From the NCBI GenBank assembly GCA_036379295.1, contig DASVGY010000104.1, positions 1 to 13,126 of the forward strand: 13,126 nucleotides of DNA, written 5' to 3'. Under the pieces are notes generated by a model. That model was not told the DNA's origin. It did not search any database and saw only the letters and a program-made list of their open reading frames with translations. This document shows, piece by piece, positions 1 through 7,373 of the stretch. The position numbers were made by a program, and so were the translations under genes. Position 1 is the first letter of the stretch, and the number at the start of each line of letters is the position of its first letter. This DNA is from Pseudopedobacter sp036379295 (GTDB lineage: Bacteria; Bacteroidota; Bacteroidia; Sphingobacteriales; Sphingobacteriaceae).

Positions 1-933
1 TCTTTATTTGCTGACTTGCAATACCGGAATATTTACTACGAGTTTTTAGGCTTCGACAGAAATAAAAACAATGTTGAGCAAGACGCTTCTCTCAGTTTTT
101 TTAATCCGAAGATAGGTTTTACCTACACCATCAATACCATAAGCAATTTTTACGCATCTTACGCGGTTGCCAACAAAGAACCTAACAGAGATGATTATAC
201 CGAATCTACTCCGCAAAGCAGACCGAAGGCAGAACGATTAAATGATATTGAGATAGGTTATCGTATAAAAAAGCAATGGTTAAATGCCGGGGCAAATATT
301 TATTTGATGAACTACAAAAACCAATTGGTTTTAACCGGGCAAATAAATGATGTGGGCGCCTATGTACGCTCAAACGTTGCTAAAAGTTACCGTAACGGAA
401 TTGAGCTAGATGCAACAATTGGCATTTCGCCAAAATTAAGTTGGGCAGTAACCAGTGCTTTCAGCCAAAACAAAGTGAAAAATTTTGTGGAGTTTATTGA
501 TGAGTATACCGAAATTGCTGGCAAACCTGGCGAGTATAATTACAGCCAAAAACAAAACATTTATAGTAAAACAGATCTTGCTTTTTCTCCAAATTACGTA
601 GGCTCAAGCACCTTTGCTTACAAGCCTGTTAATAATTTCGAAATCGCTTTATTATCTAAATATGTGAGCAAACAATTTTTGGATAACACCGCTAACGAAG
701 CTCGAAAATTAGATGCCTTTTTTGTTAACAACTTTCGGTTAAACTACAACTTTAAACTGAAAGGCTTACGTTCAATTGAAGCTGGGCTACTAGTAAACAA
801 CGTTTTTAATGAGCTTTACGAAAGTAACGGCTATACTTTTAGCGAAATATACGACGGATCTTTAAGCACTTATAATTACTATTTTCCGCAGGCAGAAACA
901 AATTTCTTGTTTTCGCTAAACCTTAAATTTTAA
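1..933 (+). CDS. TonB-dependent outer-membrane receptor, C-terminal part (5' end outside window)
   Basis: The reading frame is open from the first base, so the gene is cut by the window edge. The TTG at 16 is an internal Leu codon, not a start. About 310 codons are visible, all of beta-barrel character: alternating aromatic and polar strands such as NFYASYAVANKEPNRDD, SYRNGIELDATIGISPKLSW and SIEAGLLVNNVFNELYE, ending in a terminal Phe (LNLKF) as expected for the last strand recognised by the BAM machinery. The pattern fits the C-terminal barrel of TonB-dependent receptors, which import siderophores, cobalamin or other ligands using TonB-ExbBD energy. The plug domain, TonB box and any carboxypeptidase-like N-terminal domain lie outside the window, so the substrate cannot be assigned. 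The gene ends just before a strong terminator and is probably last in its transcript. Confidence 0.88.
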   Translation, partial: SLFADLQYRNIYYEFLGFDRNKNNVEQDASLSFFNPKIGFTYTINTISNFYASYAVANKEPNRDDYTESTPQSRPKAERLNDIEIGYRIKKQWLNAGANIYLMNYKNQLVLTGQINDVGAYVRSNVAKSYRNGIELDATIGISPKLSWAVTSAFSQNKVKNFVEFIDEYTEIAGKPGEYNYSQKQNIYSKTDLAFSPNYVGSSTFAYKPVNNFEIALLSKYVSKQFLDNTANEARKLDAFFVNNFRLNYNFKLKGLRSIEAGLLVNNVFNELYESNGYTFSEIYDGSLSTYNYYFPQAETNFLFSLNLKF

Positions 934-947
934 TTACTTCAATAATT

Positions 948-987
948 TAAAGTCCTTCTTTAACAAAACAAAGAAGGACTTTTTTTA
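948..987 (+). terminator. Intrinsic terminator after the TonB-dependent receptor
   Basis: A perfect 10-bp stem is formed by AGTCCTTCTT (951-960) and AAGAAGGACT (971-980), with a 10-nt loop. It is followed directly by a run of T (981-986). The stem can lengthen by A-T pairs on the outside. It separates the receptor from the MscS gene. Confidence 0.9.
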
Positions 988-1055
988 TATTAAGGGTCGC
1001 TTGGCAGAATAATTGAACACAAAAATTAAACCTTGCCCGTAACAACACCTAAAAA

Positions 1056-1952
1056 ATGGATTTAAATAAAGTATATGAATTAATTTCTAATAAACTTATC
1101 AATTGGTTTGAAGCCTTTATCAAACTGTTGCCAAATTTAGCAATGGCTACATTGGTAGTGGTTTTGGGCGTTTTTATCGCAAAGTTTGTGAGAACTTTTT
1201 CTTTAAAAATGATAAGGAAAGTTTCTCATTTAGAAACTATCAATCGACTGTTTGCATCATTTACTTACATTTTAGTTATTGGCGTTACGCTGTTTACTGC
1301 CTTAGATATTTTAAATTTAGATAAGGCAGTAACTACCGCATTAGCGGGTGCCGGTATTTTAGGTTTGGCTTTGGCGTTTGCTTTTCAGGATATTGCCGCC
1401 AATTTTATGTCGGGAATCTTTATGTCGTTTCGCCACCCGTTTAACGTAGGCGACTTGGTTAAACTAGGCACTTATAAAGGCAGAATTGAAGCAATTAATT
1501 TAAGAGATACCGCCCTAATTAGTCTTGAGGGACAGAAAATAATTATCCCTAATAAACAGGTTTTCCAAAACCCGATAGAAAACTACAGCTCCACTGGCAT
1601 TCGCCGTTTAGATTTAAAAGGCCGTGTTTCACTTAACGAAGACCTAGAAAAAGTTAAAGAAATTACGATTAAGGCCGTAGAAGGTTTAAGCCAACGTGAT
1701 ACCAATAAAGAAGTAGAGTTTTTTTACGATGAATTTGCGGATAGTGCTATCACGTTTGATGTAAGGGTTTGGATGGTTGACCCCGAGCAAAAGAAATATT
1801 TAAGTGCAAGAGACGCTGCAATAATAGCAATAAGAAAAGCGTTTGACGAGGCGCAAATTGTAATTCCGTTCCCCATACGAACGTTGGATTTAAAAAAGCA
1901 GTTAGGCGCTAATTTATCGGACTTGAATAAGCCAAAAGACGTTATTGAATAG
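1056..1952 (+). CDS. MscS-family small-conductance mechanosensitive ion channel
   Basis: The 298-aa protein is close in length to E. coli MscS (286 aa). These inner-membrane channels open under membrane tension and release solutes during osmotic downshock. Three hydrophobic segments are visible at about residues 20-47, 66-87 and 93-125. The third has the Ala/Gly-rich pore-helix character of MscS TM3 (TALAGAGILGLALAFAFQD) and runs into the family signature ANFMSGIFMSFRHPFNVGD. The cytoplasmic beta domain follows (KGRIEAINLRDTAL, IIIPNKQVFQNPIENYS), then an alpha/beta C-terminal domain to about residue 280 and a short charged tail. The start is the first in-frame ATG after the preceding terminator; no clear Shine-Dalgarno sequence is present. 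The stop overlaps the convergent transglycosylase gene by 11 bp. Confidence 0.93.
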   Translation: MDLNKVYELISNKLINWFEAFIKLLPNLAMATLVVVLGVFIAKFVRTFSLKMIRKVSHLETINRLFASFTYILVIGVTLFTALDILNLDKAVTTALAGAGILGLALAFAFQDIAANFMSGIFMSFRHPFNVGDLVKLGTYKGRIEAINLRDTALISLEGQKIIIPNKQVFQNPIENYSSTGIRRLDLKGRVSLNEDLEKVKEITIKAVEGLSQRDTNKEVEFFYDEFADSAITFDVRVWMVDPEQKKYLSARDAAIIAIRKAFDEAQIVIPFPIRTLDLKKQLGANLSDLNKPKDVIE

Positions 1953-3357
1953 CGATTTTCAAAATCATGCCGATGCTTAAAATACTACTTTCTAAATTAT
2001 TTAAAGCTTTTAAGCTACTTACTGTTACATTATTAAACTTTTCTGCAATCCTATTTAAATTATCACCAGCTTTAACTTTGTAGGTGATGTATGTTGGATT
2101 TTCGCTTTTTACTACCGCAGGTATCGCTTCTTTTTTAATAACCAACTTTTGCCCGATAGCAACATGGTAATTAACCAAGTTATTCCAAACTTTTAGGTCT
2201 TGAACTTCTACCTTATAATAATTAGCGATAGCGGTGAGTGTTTCTCCCTTTTTAACAATGTGCGTTTCGGCTATTTTTAAATTGGGCTTAACAAGTTCGC
2301 TTGCCGATAAAATTTTAAGGCTACCGTCTTCATCAGCGTCCATCGCATCATACAGGCCCGCGTAATCCTTCAAACTTAGTTTTGGAATTACCAAACGCTT
2401 TGGCTCATCACTAGTTCCGTTAATTAAATTCTTTTTGTACACAGGGTTTAACCCTCGCAAATCGTCAACATCAACATTCAAAGCCTTTGCAATTTTATCA
2501 AAAGCCATAAATTTATTTACTGATATAGAATCGGTTTTTAAAGTTCTTCCATGTTGGATTTTGATTTCTGGATGTCTGGGGTAGTAATTCATCACATAAA
2601 CTGCGGCAATAAAAGCAGGAACGTAGGTTCGGGTTTCATTGGGCAAAAAAGTTTGAATGTCCCAGAAACTTCTAGCACCACCAGCTTTCTCAATAGCTCT
2701 TTTTACGCCACCCACGCCACAATTATAAGAGGCCAAAGCCAACAACCAATCGCCCAGCTCATTGTAAGCATCTCGTATATACCTTGCGGCCGCATAGCTT
2801 GCTTGCGTTGGGTCTCGGCGTTCATCTACATAATTATCAATTTTTAAATCGTACATTCTGGCGGTGGTGTACATAAATTGCCATAGGCCAGTTGCACCCA
2901 CCCTTGAAACCGCCATTGGATTCATTGATGATTCTATAATTGGCAAATACTTAAACTCCTCCGGAACGTTATAAGCAGCTAAGGCTTTTTCAAATACCGG
3001 AAAATAATACTTTCCGAGAGACAGCATTTGCCCCATTTCATCTTTTCGTTTGTCTAAAAAGATATCAATATAAGTTTGTACAAAGGGATTATAATCTAAG
3101 GGGATTGCCGATTTTAAAGAATCTAAGCGGTATTTATAAATTAGGTTGGGTTTGTACTTTAAAACCTCTAACTGCAAATTTAATTGCGCAGGAATAAGAC
3201 TGGTATCTGCATTAACTAGTTTTTTTATCGCCTTAAATTCTTTTAAACTAAGAGAAGACGATGAGGTTAAACTATCTCTACTTAATGCCGCTTCACTTTT
3301 TTTTGAAATACCTAAAAACAATAAAAAAAGCAGGGCAAACTTTGTAATTTTAATCAT
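1942..3357 (-). CDS. Membrane-bound lytic murein transglycosylase, MltD-like, with C-terminal LysM repeats
   Basis: The 471-aa protein starts at the ATG whose complement is at 3355-3357. The frame stays open upstream, but only this start gives a good signal peptide (MIKITKFALLFLLFLG, then ...SEA), and an upstream start would overlap gatA. There is no lipobox Cys. A lysozyme-like SLT domain covers about residues 110-260: FKYLPIIESSMNP with probable catalytic Glu142, GLWQFM at 157-162 and ALASYNCG at 207-214. Such enzymes cleave the MurNAc-GlcNAc bond of peptidoglycan to leave 1,6-anhydroMurNAc. Two LysM domains for glycan binding follow at about 363-407 (HIVKKGETLTAIANYYKV) and 422-469 (YKVKAGDNLNRIAEKF); a degenerate LysM-like stretch lies around 280-325. 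It lies 34 nt after gatA on the same strand, so it is probably cotranscribed. The mltD symbol is withheld because several related families share this layout. Confidence 0.92.
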   Translation of the reverse strand: MIKITKFALLFLLFLGISKKSEAALSRDSLTSSSSLSLKEFKAIKKLVNADTSLIPAQLNLQLEVLKYKPNLIYKYRLDSLKSAIPLDYNPFVQTYIDIFLDKRKDEMGQMLSLGKYYFPVFEKALAAYNVPEEFKYLPIIESSMNPMAVSRVGATGLWQFMYTTARMYDLKIDNYVDERRDPTQASYAAARYIRDAYNELGDWLLALASYNCGVGGVKRAIEKAGGARSFWDIQTFLPNETRTYVPAFIAAVYVMNYYPRHPEIKIQHGRTLKTDSISVNKFMAFDKIAKALNVDVDDLRGLNPVYKKNLINGTSDEPKRLVIPKLSLKDYAGLYDAMDADEDGSLKILSASELVKPNLKIAETHIVKKGETLTAIANYYKVEVQDLKVWNNLVNYHVAIGQKLVIKKEAIPAVVKSENPTYITYKVKAGDNLNRIAEKFNNVTVSSLKALNNLESSILSIGMILKIAIQ

Positions 3358-3391
3358 TCTACATTCTTTTCTTAAGCTAATATGCCTGGTG

Positions 3392-4831
3392 CTAAAGTTT
3401 ATCAATACATTTAGAAAACGCAAGTAAATTTTCTTCTTTAAACCTTCTTCCAATAATCTGTATGCCAATTGGTAAGCCTTCTTTGCTTTGCCCCGATGGG
3501 ATAGAAATAGCAGGTAAACCGGCTAAGGAAGCGCCCACGGTAAATATATCTGCCAAATACATCACCATCGGATCCGTAATTTCTTCGCCAATTTTAAAAG
3601 CTGGAGTTGGGGTAGTTGGGGTAATAATAAAGTTATAATCCTGTAAAATATGGTCTATTTTTTCTTTGATTAGCCTTCTGGCTTTTTGTGCTTTAGAATA
3701 GTAAGCATCATAGTAGCCAGCACTTAAAACAAAGGTACCCAGCATTATCCTACGTTTCACTTCGTCTCCAAAGCCTTCGGATCTTGATTTTTTGTAGGTG
3801 CTGATTAAATCGTTAGATTCTGGACTTCTATACCCATAATGTACGCCATCATACCTTGCCAGGTTTGAGGAAGCTTCCGCAGTTGTTAAGATATAATAAG
3901 TTGCCACCACATAATCTAAGTACTCAAAAGAAACGGGTTCAACAGTATGTCCGCTTGCTTTTAATTTTTCAATTTGGGCTAATACGTTGGCTTTAATTTC
4001 TGGGTTTAAACCTTCCGCATGAAGGGTTTCTTCTATATAGGCTATTTTTCTCTTTGGGAATTCGCCGCCAATTAATTGCGAATAAGCAGGAACAGCAACT
4101 GTTGAGGAGGTAGCATCATGCTGATCATTGCCCGCAATTACCTCTAAAATTAAGGCGATATCATCTACAGATTTTGCAATCGGGCCAACTTGGTCAAAAG
4201 AAGAAGCGTAAGCAACTACGCCATATCTGGAAACGCGTGAGTAAGTTGGTTTAAGACCAAAAACACCACAAAAAGCAGCTGGCTGGCGGATTGAGCCACC
4301 CGTATCTGAAGCTAGGGAAGCAAAGCATAAACCCGCTTGTACGGCAACGGCCGAACCTCCGGATGAGCCGCCGGAAACTCTGGTTTGGTCAACATAGTTT
4401 TTTACGGCGCCAAAATAACTGGTTTCGTTAGAGGCGCCCATGGCAAATTCATCGCAATTTAAACGGCCAATGATGATGGCATCTTCGTTGATAATACGCT
4501 CTACCACGGTAGCAGAGTAAACTGCTTCATAACCAACCAAAATTTTTGACGAAGCCGTCATCTGATGGCCTTTGTAAGAAATATTATCTTTTAAACCAAT
4601 AATCATCCCGGCTAACTTTCCGCCGGTTCCGTTATCAATTTTGCGTTGTATCTCTTGCGCTTTGGCTAGTGCTTCCTGCTCAAAAACTTCTAAAAAAGCA
4701 TTGAGGTGTGTATGGCTGTTAATCCGTTCCACATAGTACTTCACTAAATCCGTTACCGTAAGTATTCCGGCCTGCAAATCAGCTTGTAACTGCGAAAAAC
4801 TAGAATAGGAATTAATTTTTTCTTTTACCAT
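3392..4831 (-). CDS. gatA: Asp/Glu-tRNA(Asn/Gln) amidotransferase subunit A (GatA)
   Basis: The 479-aa protein is the amidase subunit of GatCAB. It hydrolyses glutamine and supplies ammonia to convert misacylated Glu-tRNA(Gln) or Asp-tRNA(Asn) to the correct aminoacyl-tRNA in the cytoplasm. The Ser-cisSer-Lys triad of the amidase-signature family is intact: Lys81 in IGLKDNIS, Ser156 in VSGGSSGGSA and Ser180 in SDTGGSIRQPA. Their spacings of 75 and 24 residues match, as I recall, S. aureus GatA. The C-terminal LPIGIQIIGRRF is also typical. The start taken is the first ATG (4831). A TTG three codons upstream (4840) is possible but unnecessary. gatB and gatC are not in the window, so the subunits are encoded apart. 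Upstream are two tatA-like genes and a strong hairpin; downstream is the transglycosylase gene. Confidence 0.96.
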   Translation of the reverse strand: MVKEKINSYSSFSQLQADLQAGILTVTDLVKYYVERINSHTHLNAFLEVFEQEALAKAQEIQRKIDNGTGGKLAGMIIGLKDNISYKGHQMTASSKILVGYEAVYSATVVERIINEDAIIIGRLNCDEFAMGASNETSYFGAVKNYVDQTRVSGGSSGGSAVAVQAGLCFASLASDTGGSIRQPAAFCGVFGLKPTYSRVSRYGVVAYASSFDQVGPIAKSVDDIALILEVIAGNDQHDATSSTVAVPAYSQLIGGEFPKRKIAYIEETLHAEGLNPEIKANVLAQIEKLKASGHTVEPVSFEYLDYVVATYYILTTAEASSNLARYDGVHYGYRSPESNDLISTYKKSRSEGFGDEVKRRIMLGTFVLSAGYYDAYYSKAQKARRLIKEKIDHILQDYNFIITPTTPTPAFKIGEEITDPMVMYLADIFTVGASLAGLPAISIPSGQSKEGLPIGIQIIGRRFKEENLLAFSKCIDKL

Positions 4832-4843
4832 TTTATACAAGAA

Positions 4844-4886
4844 AACCTTGAACTTCCGAAATTACAAATTTCGACCGTTCAAGGTT
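4844..4886 (-). promoter_or_regulatory. Compound hairpin just upstream of gatA (terminator or attenuator candidate)
   Basis: A perfect 10-bp outer stem pairs 4844-4853 (AACCTTGAAC) with 4877-4886 (GTTCAAGGTT). Inside it a perfect 7-bp stem pairs 4857-4863 (CGAAATT) with 4867-4873 (AATTTCG) around a 3-nt loop, with 3-nt internal loops on each side. On the minus strand the structure is followed by TTTTCTTG. It ends 12 nt before the gatA ATG and lies in the 83-nt gap after the second tatA-like gene. It could end the tat transcript incompletely, stabilise a processed end, or affect gatA translation. Confidence 0.6.
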
Positions 4887-4914
4887 AATAGATTCCTAAA
4901 TAAATTTAGGAAAT

Positions 4915-5091
4915 TTAGCTTTTTTGTTGGTTTTCTTCTGGTTTTTCGGTTTTATCAACGCCGTTTTGGGCATCTTTAAATTCCTTTACACCTTTTCCCA
5001 TTCCTCTCATCAGTTCTGGAATTTTTTTTCCGCCAAATAAAAGCAATAAAGCCAATACAATTAAAATAATTTCTGGAGCACCTAAACCCAT
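4915..5091 (-). CDS. TatA/E-family twin-arginine translocase subunit, short copy (58 aa)
   Basis: I translated this small minus-strand frame by hand. It begins MGLGAPEIILIVLALLLLFG, continues GKKIPELMRGMGKGVKEFKD, and ends with a charged tail at ENQQKS. This is the compact TatA layout: a short N-terminal membrane helix (about residues 5-19), the Phe19-Gly20 hinge, an amphipathic helix (about 22-42) and a brief hydrophilic C-terminus. TatA oligomers form the size-adaptable passage through which TatBC-bound, folded twin-arginine substrates cross the inner membrane. It lies 17 nt after the other TatA-like gene and is surely cotranscribed with it. No tatC is in the window. TatA, TatE and TatB are hard to tell apart by sequence alone, so no symbol is given. 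Confidence 0.93.
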   Translation of the reverse strand: MGLGAPEIILIVLALLLLFGGKKIPELMRGMGKGVKEFKDAQNGVDKTEKPEENQQKS

Positions 5092-5108
5092 TTTTTCTAT
5101 GTTTTTGT

Positions 5109-5411
5109 TTAAAAATCTTTGTTTCCTGTTACAACATCGTCTTTAACCGAAGTTTCCTTTGCTTCGGCCACCTGTTTTTGTTCTACTTGCTCCTCACGCT
5201 TTAGTTCTTCCTCGGCGGTGAGTTGGTTAATGTTTCGGTGTATTTCTCTTTTTACACCATCAGAAGCATCTTTAAATTCTCTGATGCCTTTGCCTAAGCC
5301 CCGGGCCAATTCCGGAAGTTTTTCTCCTCCAAAAAGTAGAAGTACAGCAAACAAAATCATCACTACTTCTTGGGTGCCTAAGTTCAGGAACAATAAACTG
5401 CTAATTTGCAT
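5109..5411 (-). CDS. TatA/B-family twin-arginine translocase subunit, long-tailed copy (100 aa)
   Basis: The protein has a membrane helix at about residues 12-26 (TQEVVMILFAVLLLFGG), a Phe27-Gly28 hinge and an amphipathic helix LPELARGLGKGIREFKDAS at about 32-50. A charged tail of about 50 residues follows, rich in Glu, Lys and Gln and partly coiled-coil-like (TAEEELKREEQVEQKQVAEA). The motif is TatA-like, but the longer tail recalls TatB, which works with TatC in substrate recognition. It could therefore fill a TatB-like role, or the two copies could both be TatA. The start is the ATG at 5411, about 20-25 nt after a predicted transcription start from the -7 box at 5438-5445. It is the first gene of the tat-tat-gatA-transglycosylase run. 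Confidence 0.93.
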   Translation of the reverse strand: MQISSLLFLNLGTQEVVMILFAVLLLFGGEKLPELARGLGKGIREFKDASDGVKREIHRNINQLTAEEELKREEQVEQKQVAEAKETSVKDDVVTGNKDF

Positions 5412-5437
5412 GATATTAAATGTGTGAAAGAAGAACG

Positions 5438-5445
5438 CAAATATA
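5438..5445 (-). promoter_or_regulatory. Bacteroidota-type -7 promoter box upstream of the tat genes
   Basis: On the minus strand the octamer is TATATTTG, an exact match to TAnnTTTG, the -7 consensus known for the Bacteroidota primary sigma factor. It would give a leader of about 20 nt before the first tat gene. I see no good -33 TTG at the usual spacing, so the call rests on the -7 box and its position. Confidence 0.5.
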
Positions 5446-5540
5446 AATATTTTATTTCGGTATGTTAAAAGCCGATGTTAAAAGCAATTACGACATTTTT
5501 TTGAAAACAGATTTTAAACTTAATTTATTTTTTTAAACCA

Positions 5541-5579
5541 GAAAAAAAGAGCTTTACAAGAGCGCTAAGCAGCGCCTCT
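5541..5579 (-). terminator. Probable terminator overlapping the end of the 49-aa membrane protein gene
   Basis: An 8-bp GC-rich stem with one bulged base pairs AGCGCCTCT (5571-5579) with AGAGCGCT (5559-5566) around a 4-nt loop and includes the stop codon. On the minus strand a run of seven T (complement of 5542-5548) lies about 10 nt further on. The gap before the T run makes this less typical than the other terminators here; an alternative fold pairs AAGAG with the CTCTT next to the T run. Confidence 0.4.
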
Positions 5580-5714
5580 TATAATGGCAAATAACACGGC
5601 AATAACAGCAATTACCAATAAAATATGGATAAGCGCCCCTACCGAGTAAACAAAAAAACCGAGTACCCACCCAATAACTAAAATAACTGCAATAATGTAA
5701 AGTAAAGATCCCAT
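5565..5714 (-). CDS. Small membrane protein, lmo0937-family-like (49 aa)
   Basis: Hand translation gives a protein starting MGSLLYIIAVILVIGWVLGF and ending LFAIIRGAA. It is nearly all hydrophobic: two membrane helices at about residues 4-22 and 26-45 are joined by a short turn, with GALIHILLVIAVIAVLF in the second. The pattern of Trp-x-x-Gly in helix 1 followed by a Gly-x-x-IHILLVIA motif matches what I remember of the lmo0937 family of tiny bacterial membrane proteins, whose function is unknown. The start is the ATG at 5714. The gene stands alone between the ffh terminator and the tat promoter region, with a probable terminator at its own end, so it is likely a separate transcript. I see no clear promoter upstream. 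Confidence 0.8.
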   Translation of the reverse strand: MGSLLYIIAVILVIGWVLGFFVYSVGALIHILLVIAVIAVLFAIIRGAA

Positions 5715-5807
5715 GATGATATTATTTAGTTTAACAATGCGGCTTTATGCCTTTTTGTTAAATGTTTGCAAAGTTTGTGCCTTTTATTTTTCTTTAAATC
5801 TTATCCA

Positions 5808-5846
5808 TAAAAAAAGGATTTTTCGGTTTGCCAAAAAATCCTTTTA
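5808..5846 (-). terminator. Intrinsic terminator of ffh
   Basis: A 12-bp perfect stem pairs 5834-5845 with 5812-5823 (AAAAGGATTTTT and its complement), with a 10-nt loop. On the minus strand it ends in a T run (complement of 5809-5815). It lies about 20 nt beyond the ffh stop codon and isolates ffh from the small membrane protein gene. Confidence 0.9.
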
Positions 5847-5866
5847 AAATAACGGGGAATCATTAA

Positions 5867-7216
5867 TTACCTCCCCATGCCACCACCTGGCATTCCTTTC
5901 ATCATCTTTTGCATTTTTGCCATTGCAGATGGGTCAGAGAATTGCTTCATCATTTTACGCATATCTTCAAATTGCTTCATCAGCTTGTTTACTTCGCCAA
6001 TATCATTTCCGCTACCTTTCGCAATTCTGCCTCTGCGGCTTTGGTTAATGGTTTCCGGGTTTTCACGCTCAAAAGGCGTCATTGATTGGATAATCGACTC
6101 AATTCCTTTAAACGCGTCATCGTCAATATCCACGTTCTTCATCATTTTACCCACACCCGGAATCATCCCCATCAAATCTTTAATGTTCCCCATTTTTTTG
6201 ATTTGCTGTATCTGCCCCAAAAAGTCGTTGAAATCAAACTTATTCTTGCGGATTTTCTTTTGTAAAGCTGCGGCTTCCTTCTCGTCAAACTGCTGCTGTG
6301 CCCTTTCCACTAATGAAATCACATCGCCCATCCCCAAAATACGCGAAGCCATCCTATCCGGATAAAAAACATCCAGAGCATCCATTTTTTCGCCGGTACC
6401 TACAAATTTGATAGGTTTGTTTACTACAGATTTAATAGATAAGGCAGCACCACCGCGGGTATCGCCATCTAATTTGGTTAAAACAACTCCGGTAAAATCG
6501 AGGCGGTCGTTAAAAACTTTTGCAGTATTCACGGCATCTTGCCCGGTCATGGCATCCACCACAAATAAAATCTCTTGTGGTTGCGTTGCTTTTTTAACCT
6601 CAGCAATTTCATCCATCAAGGCATCGTCTAAAGTTAAACGACCGGCAGTATCAATAATAATTACGTTATTACCGTTCCTTTTACCGTGTGAAATACCTTC
6701 CAAAGCAATTGCAACCGGGTCTGTAGATTCGCGGTTGGTATAAACCTCGGCGCCAACTTGTCCTGCTAAAACCTCTAATTGGTCTATTGCCGCTGGGCGA
6801 TAAACATCACCAGCAACCAATAATGGCTTTTTGCCTTTTTGCGATTTTAAAAATAACGCAAGTTTCCCCGTAAAAGTGGTTTTTCCCGCTCCGTTTAAGC
6901 CTGCAATTAAAATAACGGTTGGGTTTGCTTTAATATTTAGCTCATCAACGCTGCCGCCCATTAAAGCGGTCAGCTCATCATTCATAATTTTGGTGAGCAA
7001 TTGACCCGGAGAAATGGCGGTCAACACGTTCTGGCCTAGCGCTTTTTGCTTTACCTCATCCGTAAAAGATTTGGCGGTTTTATAGTTAACATCGGCATCT
7101 AAAAGAGCTTTTCGTATCTCTTTCATGGTTTCTGCCACGTTAATTTCGGTAATGCTACCTTGTCCTTTTAATACCTTAAACGCTCCTTCGAGCTTATCCT
7201 GAAGATTATCAAACAT
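5867..7216 (-). CDS. ffh: Signal recognition particle GTPase Ffh (SRP54)
   Basis: The 449-aa protein is full length for Ffh (E. coli 453 aa). With 4.5S RNA it binds signal sequences on ribosomes and docks with FtsY to deliver nascent membrane proteins to SecYEG. The N domain carries ALLDADVN (37-44). The G domain has P-loop GLNGAGKTT (106-114), DVYRPAA (137-143), DTAGR (189-193), TKLD (247-250) and GTGEK (273-277). The Met-rich M domain runs from about 325 to the end, with the RNA-binding region RRGRIAKGSG at about 394-403 and a Met/Gly-rich tail (MQKMMKGMPGGGMGR). All key motifs are intact. The start is the ATG at 7216, giving the expected MFDNLQDKLEGAFKVLKG opening. The gene is transcribed away from polA and has its own terminator. 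The 4.5S RNA gene was not found in the window. Confidence 0.98.
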   Translation of the reverse strand: MFDNLQDKLEGAFKVLKGQGSITEINVAETMKEIRKALLDADVNYKTAKSFTDEVKQKALGQNVLTAISPGQLLTKIMNDELTALMGGSVDELNIKANPTVILIAGLNGAGKTTFTGKLALFLKSQKGKKPLLVAGDVYRPAAIDQLEVLAGQVGAEVYTNRESTDPVAIALEGISHGKRNGNNVIIIDTAGRLTLDDALMDEIAEVKKATQPQEILFVVDAMTGQDAVNTAKVFNDRLDFTGVVLTKLDGDTRGGAALSIKSVVNKPIKFVGTGEKMDALDVFYPDRMASRILGMGDVISLVERAQQQFDEKEAAALQKKIRKNKFDFNDFLGQIQQIKKMGNIKDLMGMIPGVGKMMKNVDIDDDAFKGIESIIQSMTPFERENPETINQSRRGRIAKGSGNDIGEVNKLMKQFEDMRKMMKQFSDPSAMAKMQKMMKGMPGGGMGR

Positions 7217-7373
7217 GTTTTAAAATCCTGTTATTTGCAAATAATTTGGCTTGCAATTTATCAATTTTATGGGAGATTTTAGAATGTCTATCTCGCCAAG
7301 GTAATTGAAATCGAATCAGCAAAAACCACAGTAGGTAGCTTTTTATCATCCAAAAAGGGTCTGGAAATTATTT

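Noticed and set aside
16..18. TTG as the start of the receptor gene
   Set aside because: The frame is open to base 1 and the sequence before it continues barrel-like; this is an internal Leu in a gene cut by the window edge.
3358..3468. 37-residue N-terminal extension of the transglycosylase
   Set aside because: It overlaps the 3' end of gatA and would bury the signal peptide; the internal ATG at 3357 gives a normal secretion signal.
4893..4912. Palindrome TTCCTAAA-TAAA-TTTAGGAA after the short tat gene
   Set aside because: The stem is almost all A-T and no T run follows on the minus strand, so it is too weak to call a terminator.
5119..6743. Open frames on the plus strand across the tat and ffh genes
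   Set aside because: They are antisense shadows of genes with full family motifs on the minus strand and show no recognisable protein features.
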